Part shown: piece after piece, positions 18,040 through 25,515 of the stretch
Layout: the number at the start of each line of letters is the position of its first letter
Position numbering within the stretch: position 1 is the stretch's first letter
Source of the DNA: an uncultured SAR116 cluster alpha proteobacterium
Lineage (GTDB): Bacteria; Pseudomonadota; Alphaproteobacteria; Puniceispirillales; Marisalimonadaceae
Direction of reading: 5' to 3'
Assembly (NCBI GenBank): GCA_902622745.1
Contig: CACNQW010000014.1
Coordinates: 1-32,459 of the forward strand
Length of the DNA: 32,459 bases
The notes under the pieces: generated by a model
Database searches by the model: none
Seen by the model: the letters and a program-made list of their open reading frames with translations, nothing else
What the model was told of the DNA's origin: nothing
Program-made: the position numbers and the translations under genes

Positions 18040-18879
18040 TCAAATATTTGAATAATTATTTTGTGAAATAAAATCTCTCATATATTCATCAAATGTTTCT
18101 TGGTACTTTGCTGCGTTAGCATACTTGCTCATCTCAATAGTATCTATATCATAATAGTCTGTTAATCCACATGGCCACGCACCATTTTTAGCCAATGATA
18201 TGCCGTCAACATACAAAGATGGTAAAGTAGCAGCAGCCTTAAGTTCAGAATCAAAAAAATCTTCATCTACAATTTCTTCTACTGTAACATATACTTTTTT
18301 TGAAGCATGTGCCAATGTAGCCAATTCTCTTCTTCTTCCAATTTGTACATTTCCATTAATATCAGCTTTACTAGCATGAAAAATGAGAATGTCTAATTGT
18401 ACAGCTGGTAAAATAACAATTTTTTCATCATTGGTATTAGAGTTATTCATTGGATTGTCAATCACAGACCAATCATTTCTATTATTATACAAATCTGAAC
18501 CTAAAATCCCTCTCAATGGCATAAAAGGAACTGATTTTTCAGTAGCTTGAAGTTGTGCATGTAAAGCAGGACAAGTAGAATCTTTAATATTAATCTTACT
18601 ATTTTCAATTGCATCTTGAAACCTAGGAGCTTGGCCATACTCTCCTAAGGTAACAGCTGCAGTCTCAATTTCGTTTACACAGCCAGATCCAATTAACATA
18701 TCTCCTTGAATTGTAGTTAGTGGCAAGCAATATAACCTCAACCCTTTGGTTTTATTTTTGATTATTTCAATTGTAACTGACATTGGAACGCCAGAATAAT
18801 CAGCAGGTATACCAAGTAAGCAATTATCCTTAACTTCTTTAGCAATATCTTTTACAGTTATTTGCGTGAAGTTTACCAT
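18040..18879 (-). CDS. CoA-transferase-family subunit A, GctA/IpdA-like
   Basis: A 279-residue partner of the downstream subunit B. The N-terminal half reads LLGIPADYSGVPMSVTIEII, a divergent form of the CoA-transferase glycine loop. The block GDMLIGSGCVNEIETAAVTLGEYGQAP and the later VPFMPLRGILGSDL match the GctA/IpdA branch rather than the short-chain ScoA branch. VQIGRRRELATLAHASKKVYVTVEEIV near residue 195 is the usual second-half core. Two bases separate its ATG from the stop of the upstream TPR gene, so TPR, subunit A and subunit B probably form one transcript. The substrate is unknown. Confidence 0.82.
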   Translation of the reverse strand: MVNFTQITVKDIAKEVKDNCLLGIPADYSGVPMSVTIEIIKNKTKGLRLYCLPLTTIQGDMLIGSGCVNEIETAAVTLGEYGQAPRFQDAIENSKINIKDSTCPALHAQLQATEKSVPFMPLRGILGSDLYNNRNDWSVIDNPMNNSNTNDEKIVILPAVQLDILIFHASKADINGNVQIGRRRELATLAHASKKVYVTVEEIVDEDFFDSELKAAATLPSLYVDGISLAKNGAWPCGLTDYYDIDTIEMSKYANAAKYQETFDEYMRDFISQNNYSNI

Positions 18880-18881
18880 TT

Positions 18882-19358
18882 TTAGTAAGAACTCTTTTTA
18901 CCTGATTTTTTATCCATAATTGATTTTTTAAGTTTATCAAACTCAGAGCATCCAAGAAAGCAAATTTTATCTAATTTTTTTAAATTTTCTTCAGCTTTAC
19001 CTATTTGGTTTAGAGTTAAAAACATTTCTCCTTGATACTCAAGAGCACCTTTATGCTTAGGATTTATTTCAAGAGCTTTATTGTAAAAAAAAGCAGCATC
19101 TTCCATTTTACCTAATTTTCTATGAGAAAATCCTAAATAATTATATATATCTGCATTTTTACTATCAGTTACCAATGCGTCATTTAACTTTACAATAGCA
19201 TCAGAATATTGTTTTTTATTTATAAGTTTTTCAGCAGATAAATATGCTAATGATTTAGATTTGGCGTTATTTGAATCTGAGCTTGAACCCGCCGAAAAAA
19301 CATTGTTGGAGTTTATAATTAAAAAAACAGATACAGTAAATAATTTTAAAAAATACAT
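18882..19358 (-). CDS. exported tetratricopeptide-repeat protein
   Basis: A 158-residue protein with a signal peptide (hydrophobic residues 3-22, likely cut after VFSA) and at least two TPR units: NADIYNYLGFSHRKLGKMED to LEINPKH, and KGALEYQGEMFLTLNQIGKAEE. The C-terminal CFLGCSEFDKLKKSI carries two cysteines four apart; I recall a similar Cys pair in other alphaproteobacterial periplasmic TPR proteins. A good ribosome site, AGAGGA, precedes the ATG by six bases. It heads the CoA-transferase-like operon and is divergent from the exported protein at 19403 across a 44-base gap. Likely a periplasmic adaptor; function unknown. Confidence 0.8.
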   Translation of the reverse strand: MYFLKLFTVSVFLIINSNNVFSAGSSSDSNNAKSKSLAYLSAEKLINKKQYSDAIVKLNDALVTDSKNADIYNYLGFSHRKLGKMEDAAFFYNKALEINPKHKGALEYQGEMFLTLNQIGKAEENLKKLDKICFLGCSEFDKLKKSIMDKKSGKKSSY

Positions 19359-19402
19359 TTTATTCCTCTTTAAAAAATAATTTTAGTGATTACGGTATAA
19401 AT

Positions 19403-19894
19403 ATGCATAAATTCAGTTTTTTAAAGAGGCTAAAAACTACAACATTAACACTCATATTGTGCTCATTGTTTATTTTTAATTTCAAAAGCCTTTTATTTGC
19501 TGAAATTAGACCAAATGATAAGTTCAGCCCGCTAGAAGTTGTAGACATACAATTAACTTCACTTCAGAGTAATTCTAAGGATAATAAAGGCATTTATCAG
19601 TGTTGGTTATTTGCCCACCCAGAAAATAAAAAATATACAGGCCCACTAGGTAGATTTGTTTCAATGATTAGATCAAACCCTTATGATGTACTACTAGGAT
19701 CACTGTTTTTCGAAACTAAATTAATTTCTAAAAATCAAACTGAGGCAAAGGTAGAAGTTTTTTTAGATGGAAAAAATAAAAATAGATACAAAATTTTATG
19801 GATTCTTAGTAAAAGTAATATAAGTGAAAAATGTACTAATTGTTGGATGACTATAGGCGTATCACAACCTCAAAACTTAGGTCCAATAATATAG
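19403..19894 (+). CDS. exported protein of unknown function (DUF4864-like)
   Basis: A 163-residue protein with an N-terminal signal sequence (basic KRLKTTT, then a hydrophobic stretch, likely cut after LLFA near residue 33). The mature part carries PLEVVDIQLTSLQSN, a WLFAHPENKKYTGPLGRFV segment and a C-terminal KCTNCWMTIGV. The pattern recalls DUF4864 and related plastid/cyanobacterial proteins, but I hold this loosely. The two late cysteines could form a disulfide. It starts a plus-strand run with the rhodanese gene 23 bases downstream. No function can be assigned. Confidence 0.65.
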   Translation: MHKFSFLKRLKTTTLTLILCSLFIFNFKSLLFAEIRPNDKFSPLEVVDIQLTSLQSNSKDNKGIYQCWLFAHPENKKYTGPLGRFVSMIRSNPYDVLLGSLFFETKLISKNQTEAKVEVFLDGKNKNRYKILWILSKSNISEKCTNCWMTIGVSQPQNLGPII

Positions 19895-19917
19895 TTATTA
19901 TAAAATAGGAGAAATAT

Positions 19918-20292
19918 ATGAAAACAGCACAAGATTTTTTAAAAGAAGCTAACGAAATTGTTGAAAAAATTGATACATTAGATGCAATTAAAAAACATGG
20001 TTCTGAGGAAATAATATTTATAGATGTTCGTGACAGTGGTGATATTCAAAAAACTGGAACTATTAAAGATGCACTTACAATTCCTCGAGGTTTTATTGAG
20101 TTTGCTGCAGACGATCAGACACCCTATTTCAATACAAAGTTAAATAAAAATAGTGAGATAATATTAGTATGTGGTGCTGGTGGACAAGCTGCTTTGAGTG
20201 GAAAAACTCTGATCGAAATGGGTTACAGTAATGTAAAAAACGTTGGAGGAATTGGAGATTGGGAAAAAAATAACGGTCCTATGGATAAATAA
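19918..20292 (+). CDS. rhodanese-like sulfurtransferase domain protein
   Basis: A 124-residue single-domain rhodanese. IIFIDVRDSGDIQKTGTIKDA near residue 32 is the substrate-side motif and ILVCGAGGQAALSGKTLIEMGY supplies the active-site loop with Cys85. NVKNVGGIGDWE closes the fold as usual. Such proteins move sulfane sulfur in the cytoplasm; the acceptor is unknown. A strong ribosome site, AGGAGA, lies seven bases before ATG. The dehydrogenase gene starts five bases after its stop. Confidence 0.9.
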   Translation: MKTAQDFLKEANEIVEKIDTLDAIKKHGSEEIIFIDVRDSGDIQKTGTIKDALTIPRGFIEFAADDQTPYFNTKLNKNSEIILVCGAGGQAALSGKTLIEMGYSNVKNVGGIGDWEKNNGPMDK

Positions 20293-20297
20293 TTACA

Positions 20298-21191
20298 GTG
20301 ATTTCAAAAAAGCCAATCATTGGCGTATTAATGCCTGGTGACATGGGTCATGGAATTGCAAAGGTTTTAGTTGAAAATAATTTTAAAGTTTTAACATTTT
20401 TAAAAGGTAGAAGTAAAAGAACACTTAAACTTGCTAACGAGGCAAAAGTAATAAATATTGATAATTTTGAAAATTTTTTAAAACAAGTTGATATAATTTT
20501 TTCCATCATTCCACCTGAAAAAGCATTTCAACAAGCAAAGTTTGTTACTAGTTTTTCATCTCATATACAAAAAAAAATAACCTACGTTGATTGTAATGCT
20601 ACATCACCAAACACTTGCTTAAAAATTGAAAAACTGTTTAATAACAAACACTTTGAATTTTTAGACGGAGGTATCGTAGGTTTAAATCCAATTGTAGAAA
20701 AAGGTAAAACTCGTCTCTATATCTCAGGTAAAAATACAAGTAAATTAGAAATTCTCAATAATAAAGGTATTATAGTTAAAAGTCTCGGTTCTGAAGTTGG
20801 AAAAGCCTCAGCATTTAAAATGATTTATGCTAGCACTACAAAAGGCACTTTTGCACTTCATGCCGCAACAATAACGGCTGCTTCAAAATCTAAGTTGTTT
20901 GACGAATACGTGAAAGAGCTTGAATTTAGTAAACCTGAAATTTTAAAAGCTATGAAAAATATGACTCCCAAAATCCCATTGGATGCAAGTAGATGGGAAG
21001 GTGAAATGTATGAAATAGCAAAAACTTTTAAAACATTGAATCTGACTCCTAAATTTCATCAAGGTGCTGCTGACATTATGAAACTAGCTCAAAAGACCCC
21101 AATCTCTAATGAAACTAGACAAACTTACAATGAGTCTAGAACATTTGAAGAAGCTGTAAATATGTTCGTAAAAGCAAGTAAGAAAAATTAA
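20298..21191 (+). CDS. NAD(P)-binding dehydrogenase, 3-hydroxyacid dehydrogenase-like with DUF1932 domain
   Basis: A 297-residue oxidoreductase, start GTG. The Rossmann fold shows GVLMPGDMGHGIAKVLVENNF at residues 9-29, in the style of 6-phosphogluconate/3-hydroxyisobutyrate dehydrogenases, and FSIIPPEKAFQQA near 70. The all-helical C-terminal part from about residue 180 (KASAFKMIYASTTKGTFAL, then EMYEIAKTFKTL) matches the DUF1932 branch. The Lys in AFKMIYAS may be the catalytic lysine. It lies in a tight run after the rhodanese gene. The substrate is a small beta-hydroxyacid or phosphogluconate-like compound by family only. Confidence 0.8.
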   Translation: MISKKPIIGVLMPGDMGHGIAKVLVENNFKVLTFLKGRSKRTLKLANEAKVINIDNFENFLKQVDIIFSIIPPEKAFQQAKFVTSFSSHIQKKITYVDCNATSPNTCLKIEKLFNNKHFEFLDGGIVGLNPIVEKGKTRLYISGKNTSKLEILNNKGIIVKSLGSEVGKASAFKMIYASTTKGTFALHAATITAASKSKLFDEYVKELEFSKPEILKAMKNMTPKIPLDASRWEGEMYEIAKTFKTLNLTPKFHQGAADIMKLAQKTPISNETRQTYNESRTFEEAVNMFVKASKKN

Positions 21192-21197
21192 ATTTGT

Positions 21198-21236
21198 AAT
21201 TAATTGCTTTAAAATTAATTAACATGTAAATTAATT
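21198..21236 (+). repeat. three copies of the palindrome AATTAATT before the MFS gene
   Basis: AATTAATT occurs at 21198-21205, 21213-21220 and 21229-21236, spaced 15 and 16 bases, in the 50-base gap after the dehydrogenase gene. An ACATGT palindrome sits between copies two and three. This could be an operator array, but the base composition makes such repeats easy to obtain by chance. Confidence 0.3.
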
Positions 21237-21241
21237 TGATA

Positions 21242-22531
21242 ATGTTTTTAATTAACTCTAAAACTGTAAATGAAATTAATACAAAGATGTTTTATGGGTG
21301 GATTATCGTTTTAATTGGTGGTTTGGGTATTTTCAGTAGCGGAGCAGGACAATCCCATACATTTAGTGCGTTTCTGCCAATTATTACAAAAGAACTTAAT
21401 ATATCAAGTACTTCAATATCAACAGCTTATATGATTGCAACTTTAGTTGCTGCTTTCTTGCTTCCACGAATGGGTAAATTTGTTGATAAATTTGGGCCTA
21501 GAATTGTTTTAATTACGACTATCATTTTGCTTGGTTTTGGATGTTTATTATTTGGAGCTGCATCAAATTTTTTAATGTTAGCACTAGGTTTTGGATTTTT
21601 AAGGTTTTTTGGTCAAGGCTCTCTTATGCTTTGCTCGTCCAACATTGTAACACAATGGTTTGACAAAAAAAGAGGATTCGCCCTTGGATTAATGGGGCTT
21701 GGATTTGCAATATCTATGGGTTTGCATCCTCCTATTTCGAATTACCTCATAGAGGTTTATGGGTGGAGAATGGCATGGGTCGTTATTGGTTTTTCAACTT
21801 GGATAATTATGTTGCCTCCATTGATATTTTTAGCAGTAAATAAACCAGAAGATGTAAATATGTTACCTGATGGAGCTGAAAAAATTACAAATGAGAAAAA
21901 TACGAAGAGTAAAATTATTGGTCTAAATCTTAGTGAAGCCCTAAAAGAAAAATGTTTTTATATTTTGGCATTTTCCTTTTTTTCTATTTCTATGTTAGTA
22001 ACTGCTTTACATTTCTTTCAAGTAACAATTTTGAACGAATATTTTAATCTTTCAAGTCAAATCGCAACAACATTATTTATACCAACGATGATTGCCATGA
22101 TATTATTTATACCCATTATAGGTAAAATGTTAGATAAATTTCAAACACATATTATTGTCGGAATAGCCTTAATAGTAACAGGATGCTCATTACTTATGAT
22201 AACTTTTGCATCTTCTTTACAAAATGCAATAATATATTCTGTTATTTTTGGTATCAACAATGCTTTTAGTATTTCACTATTTGGGTATATTTGGGCCAGA
22301 TATTTTGGAAGATTACATGTAGGATCAATACAAGGTACAGGACAAATGATTTTAGTTGTTGGAGCATCTATTGGACCAATACCTTTTGCAGCTGCTATTG
22401 ACTATTTAGGAGACCCAATTTCAACTATAAGAATTTGTTCATTATATCCATTTTTAGCTTCATTTCTTTGTATTTTATTTTTGAGAGAACCTAAAAAATT
22501 GACAAACTTAAAATTACGAATTGAAAACTAA
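21242..22531 (+). CDS. MFS transporter, monocarboxylate/oxalate-formate antiporter type
   Basis: A twelve-helix major facilitator carrier of 429 residues from the ATG at 21242; a TTG at 21236 would add two residues, and an ATG at 21287 would give the frequent family start MFYGWIIVLIGG. The N-terminal half contains FSAFLPIITKELNIS and a cytoplasmic loop GKFVDKFGPRIVL (the MFS A-motif), then VTQWFDKKRGFALGLMGLG near residue 140. The second half has a matching GKMLDKF loop. This sub-family carries small organic acids. Its end overlaps the following EamA gene by 11 bases, so they are probably co-expressed. Confidence 0.85.
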   Translation: MFLINSKTVNEINTKMFYGWIIVLIGGLGIFSSGAGQSHTFSAFLPIITKELNISSTSISTAYMIATLVAAFLLPRMGKFVDKFGPRIVLITTIILLGFGCLLFGAASNFLMLALGFGFLRFFGQGSLMLCSSNIVTQWFDKKRGFALGLMGLGFAISMGLHPPISNYLIEVYGWRMAWVVIGFSTWIIMLPPLIFLAVNKPEDVNMLPDGAEKITNEKNTKSKIIGLNLSEALKEKCFYILAFSFFSISMLVTALHFFQVTILNEYFNLSSQIATTLFIPTMIAMILFIPIIGKMLDKFQTHIIVGIALIVTGCSLLMITFASSLQNAIIYSVIFGINNAFSISLFGYIWARYFGRLHVGSIQGTGQMILVVGASIGPIPFAAAIDYLGDPISTIRICSLYPFLASFLCILFLREPKKLTNLKLRIEN

Positions 22532-23426
22532 AATCTTGAAAATTAGTTTTTCAAATAATTTTATTGCTATTTGCGCAATGATAATTGCTGTTGTAAGTGT
22601 TACCCTAATGAGTGCAATTGCAAAGTTGATTGGGCCAGAGTATAACCCAATACAAATTGCGTTTATAAGGGGAATAATAGTTATAATTTTATTATTCCCT
22701 ATAATTAATAAATTAGGGGGATTAAAATTCCTTTATACAAAAAAACCATTTCTTCATTTTTTTAGATCAATTGCTGGAGTAATTGGAAATATTTTCTTTT
22801 TTTATTCTTTTCAAAGATTACCCATTGCAGATGTCACAGTTATCTCAATGGCTGTTCCTATTTTCAGTTCAATTCTTGCTATAATTTTTTTAAATGAAAT
22901 AATTGGCTGGAGAAGATGGACTGCTATAATTTTTGGATTTACTGGTGTTGTGATTGCATTAGATCCTTCAACTAATATAGAAATAGCTTCAATTACAGCA
23001 TTAATAGCTACATTAATGTGGTCAACAACAATTATCTTTTTGCGAATACTTGGAGAAACTGAAAATCCATTTAAAACAGTATTTTATTTTATGTTAGTAA
23101 GTGTAATAACCACCTCTTTTTTTCAACCCTATGTATGGAAAGATCCAACTTTAGATGTTTATATATTGCTAATTTTATTAGGTGTATGCGCTTTTATAAC
23201 TCAAAGTTTAATGACCTTTGCTTTGCAAAAGGCAGAAGCTTCAATCGTAAGCCCTTATAATTATACAGGTATTATTTGGGCAATAATTTTTGATTTAGCG
23301 ATTTGGAATGTTTATCCATTGACCAATACAATAATTGGAGGAATTATTATTACAATATCAGGCATTTACATTTTTCGAAGAGAGACTAAAAGATCCGTTA
23401 AATCTTCTAAGAAAATAAATGTATGA
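22521..23426 (+). CDS. EamA/DMT-family membrane transporter (second copy)
   Basis: A 301-residue, ten-helix protein with two EamA repeats: VTLMSAIAKLIGPEYNPIQIAFIRG, then VISMAVPIFSSILAIIFLNE, and a second unit from about residue 155 (ITALIATLMWSTTIIFLRIL). It resembles the protein at 16420 in order of motifs, so the two are likely paralogues. The start is uncertain: no ATG precedes the first helix, and TTG at 22521 or 22536 is used here without a clear ribosome site. Its last 69 bases run antisense over the end of the convergent MFS gene. Substrate unknown. Confidence 0.8.
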   Translation: MKTKILKISFSNNFIAICAMIIAVVSVTLMSAIAKLIGPEYNPIQIAFIRGIIVIILLFPIINKLGGLKFLYTKKPFLHFFRSIAGVIGNIFFFYSFQRLPIADVTVISMAVPIFSSILAIIFLNEIIGWRRWTAIIFGFTGVVIALDPSTNIEIASITALIATLMWSTTIIFLRILGETENPFKTVFYFMLVSVITTSFFQPYVWKDPTLDVYILLILLGVCAFITQSLMTFALQKAEASIVSPYNYTGIIWAIIFDLAIWNVYPLTNTIIGGIIITISGIYIFRRETKRSVKSSKKINV

Positions 23427-24578
23427 TAAATACCCTACAATTGGAGTAATAATTAAAACCAGTTCTAATGGAATTATTTCACCAAACAAACCAATCAAAA
23501 TACCACCAATAGATAAAGATCCAAATGAAATTGTTGACCACCATGTCAGTACACGAGCCCTAAATTGTTCGGAAACTTCCAATTGAATTAATGTTTGTGT
23601 TCCAATTCCTATCAGAGTTGTAGAAAAACCCAAAAATAAAAATAATAAAATAATGATTTCTATATCATTAAATATCCCAATGAATAATGAAGATAAAAAT
23701 CCAAAAATTATCATAGGTAAAAATATTTTAGATAAATTATTTTGTAAATATTTACTGGAGCCAAGGAAAATAGAAGCAAGTAACGCTCCAATTCCTGCAG
23801 ATGCAGTAATTAATGATAAACTTGTACTACTTCCAGATAAAATTTCACCTGCGATAGTTGGTTGGATTTCCAAGACTCCTCTTACAAATAATGCATTGAT
23901 GAAAACTATGTATAAATTTATTTTTATAATTTTGTTTTTTAAAGAATATCGTAAACCCTCAAAGAAATCCTTTTTAAAAGTCTCTTTTCTAAAAGAGAAA
24001 GTATCTCGTTTTTCCAATGGTATAAAAAAAAGTATTAATATTATTGGTAAATATAACAAAGCTGAGACCAGAAATGTTAATTGTAAATCAAAATATAACA
24101 TAAGAAAACCAGCAATAGCTGGTCCAATGACCCTCGAGGCATTAAATGAAGCCGAATTTAAACCTATTGCGCTTCCTAAGAAAGATTTTTTTACTACTAT
24201 TGAGACAAAAACTAATCTAACAGGATGATATATAGCACTTAAAATACCATATATTAAGGTTAAAACAGCTAATGAAAAAATTGAATGAGCTTGAATAAAT
24301 TGTAAGTAAAAAATCACAATTGAAATAAAAAACATTGAGAATTTTAAAATGATTGTTGCCTTTCTCATATCCCATTTTTCAGCCCAAACTCCAAAAAAAG
24401 GACCTAAAATGCCAGCAGGTGCCATTAGAGATAATGCAACAAAGCTTGTCCAAAATGTTGATTCGGTTAAATTCCATGCTAGCCAGCCAATACTTACTTT
24501 TTGCATCCATAGACCAAGTAATGATAGAGAATTGCTGACAAAATAAATTGCAAATGGTTTATAAGATAAAGCTGTCAT
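23358..24578 (-). CDS. MFS transporter, EntS/MFS_3-like
   Basis: A 406-residue major facilitator protein with twelve hydrophobic segments. The start YKPFAIYFVSNSLSLLGLWM is typical of the MFS_3 (enterobactin-exporter-like) branch, as are FFGVWAEKWDMRKATIIL near residue 60 (A-motif) and the late FRARVLTWWSTISFGSLSIGG. Members export small hydrophobic compounds or siderophores; no siderophore genes are visible. Its ATG shares one base with the stop of the alpha/beta hydrolase gene (TAATG), which implies translational coupling. Confidence 0.83.
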   Translation of the reverse strand: MTALSYKPFAIYFVSNSLSLLGLWMQKVSIGWLAWNLTESTFWTSFVALSLMAPAGILGPFFGVWAEKWDMRKATIILKFSMFFISIVIFYLQFIQAHSIFSLAVLTLIYGILSAIYHPVRLVFVSIVVKKSFLGSAIGLNSASFNASRVIGPAIAGFLMLYFDLQLTFLVSALLYLPIILILFFIPLEKRDTFSFRKETFKKDFFEGLRYSLKNKIIKINLYIVFINALFVRGVLEIQPTIAGEILSGSSTSLSLITASAGIGALLASIFLGSSKYLQNNLSKIFLPMIIFGFLSSLFIGIFNDIEIIILLFLFLGFSTTLIGIGTQTLIQLEVSEQFRARVLTWWSTISFGSLSIGGILIGLFGEIIPLELVLIITPIVGYLSYIYFLRRFNGSFSLSSKNVNA

Positions 24579-25405
24579 TAAGTTGATAAAAATGAACTAA
24601 TTTTTTCATTAAACTCCAGTGCATTTTCACAATAAGGAGCATGCCCAACACCTTTAATTTCAATATGGAGAGCATTTTTTATTTTATCGTAAAGAAATAA
24701 TGACTTCTCCCTAGAAACAACAATATCTTCTGAACCGGTTAAAATTAAACATGGAACTTTAATTTTTGATAATATATCAGTGGTATCTAATATTTGCATG
24801 GAAGAACCACCACAAACAATTGCTTCACTTGAAGTTTCTTGACTAATTAAACATAAAAAATCAAAAATTTTCTTATCTTGAAATCCTGGCAGCATTTTAG
24901 ATATCCTTAATTTTCCATATTCCACATCAGAAAGTTCGTGTCTTTCTTGAAGTCTTTTATTGTATGGTTCTCTAAGGGGTTTCTTGTATTTCATAGAATA
25001 TCCTTTATGCGTGCATGAGAGTACCATTTTAATGACTGATGAATTGTTATTTGTACTTAATATTTGAGCTAACATGCCTCCCATTGAATGCCCAATTATA
25101 TAATATTCTTTAATTTTTAAATTTTCTAATGCCCGGATTATCAAATTAGACACTTTGAACATATCTGGATCTTTCATATTATCAGATTCACCAAATCCAG
25201 GAAAATCAAATGAGATTAATGAATATTTATTTTTAAAAAATTTAAATTGATACGCCCAACTTTTGCTATTTCCATTATATCCATGCAAAAAAACTATAGT
25301 TTTTTTATTTTTATTTTTTAAGTATCTATATGATAATTTTAAACCAGAAAATCCATCATTATAAATTTCATTTTTTGGAAGTTCATCAATAATTGATAGC
25401 GACAT
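24578..25405 (-). CDS. alpha/beta-hydrolase fold protein
   Basis: A 275-residue cytoplasmic hydrolase with a complete triad: nucleophile Ser107 in GHSMGG, Asp227 in TGSEDIVV and His255 in GVGHAPY. The oxyanion loop is HGYNGNSKSW near residue 41. Similar enzymes include 3-oxoadipate enol-lactonase and small esterases. It is the first gene of a two-gene minus-strand unit with the MFS transporter, joined by TAATG. No strong ribosome site precedes its ATG. Substrate unknown. Confidence 0.85.
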   Translation of the reverse strand: MSLSIIDELPKNEIYNDGFSGLKLSYRYLKNKNKKTIVFLHGYNGNSKSWAYQFKFFKNKYSLISFDFPGFGESDNMKDPDMFKVSNLIIRALENLKIKEYYIIGHSMGGMLAQILSTNNNSSVIKMVLSCTHKGYSMKYKKPLREPYNKRLQERHELSDVEYGKLRISKMLPGFQDKKIFDFLCLISQETSSEAIVCGGSSMQILDTTDILSKIKVPCLILTGSEDIVVSREKSLFLYDKIKNALHIEIKGVGHAPYCENALEFNEKISSFLST

Positions 25406-25502
25406 ATGAACTAAGATAACAGCAAAAAAAAATTTAAACAGATTAAATTGACTCTTTAATTTATTTCATTCACTGTTTTTGTTAGTTATTATTATAGTTA
25501 TT

Positions 25503-25510
25503 AAAGGAGG
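25503..25510 (+). promoter_or_regulatory. strong ribosome binding site of the peptide-binding protein gene
   Basis: AAAGGAGG lies five bases before the ATG at 25516. It is the best Shine-Dalgarno match I see in the window and predicts high expression of the binding protein, as is usual for ABC uptake systems. The rest of the 110-base gap (25406-25515) is A+T-rich; a TTGACT at 25448 could be a -35, but no -10 follows at the right distance. Confidence 0.75.
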
Positions 25511-25515
25511 TAATT

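Noticed and set aside
23653-24228. A 191-codon plus-strand open frame inside the minus-strand MFS gene
   Set aside because: It is the antisense shadow of a clear twelve-helix transporter, rich in Lys and Asn with no motif of its own.
25441-25500. A sigma-70 promoter for the peptide transporter starting from TTGACT at 25448
   Set aside because: No TATAAT-like box occurs 16-18 bases downstream, so the match to one hexamer is not enough.
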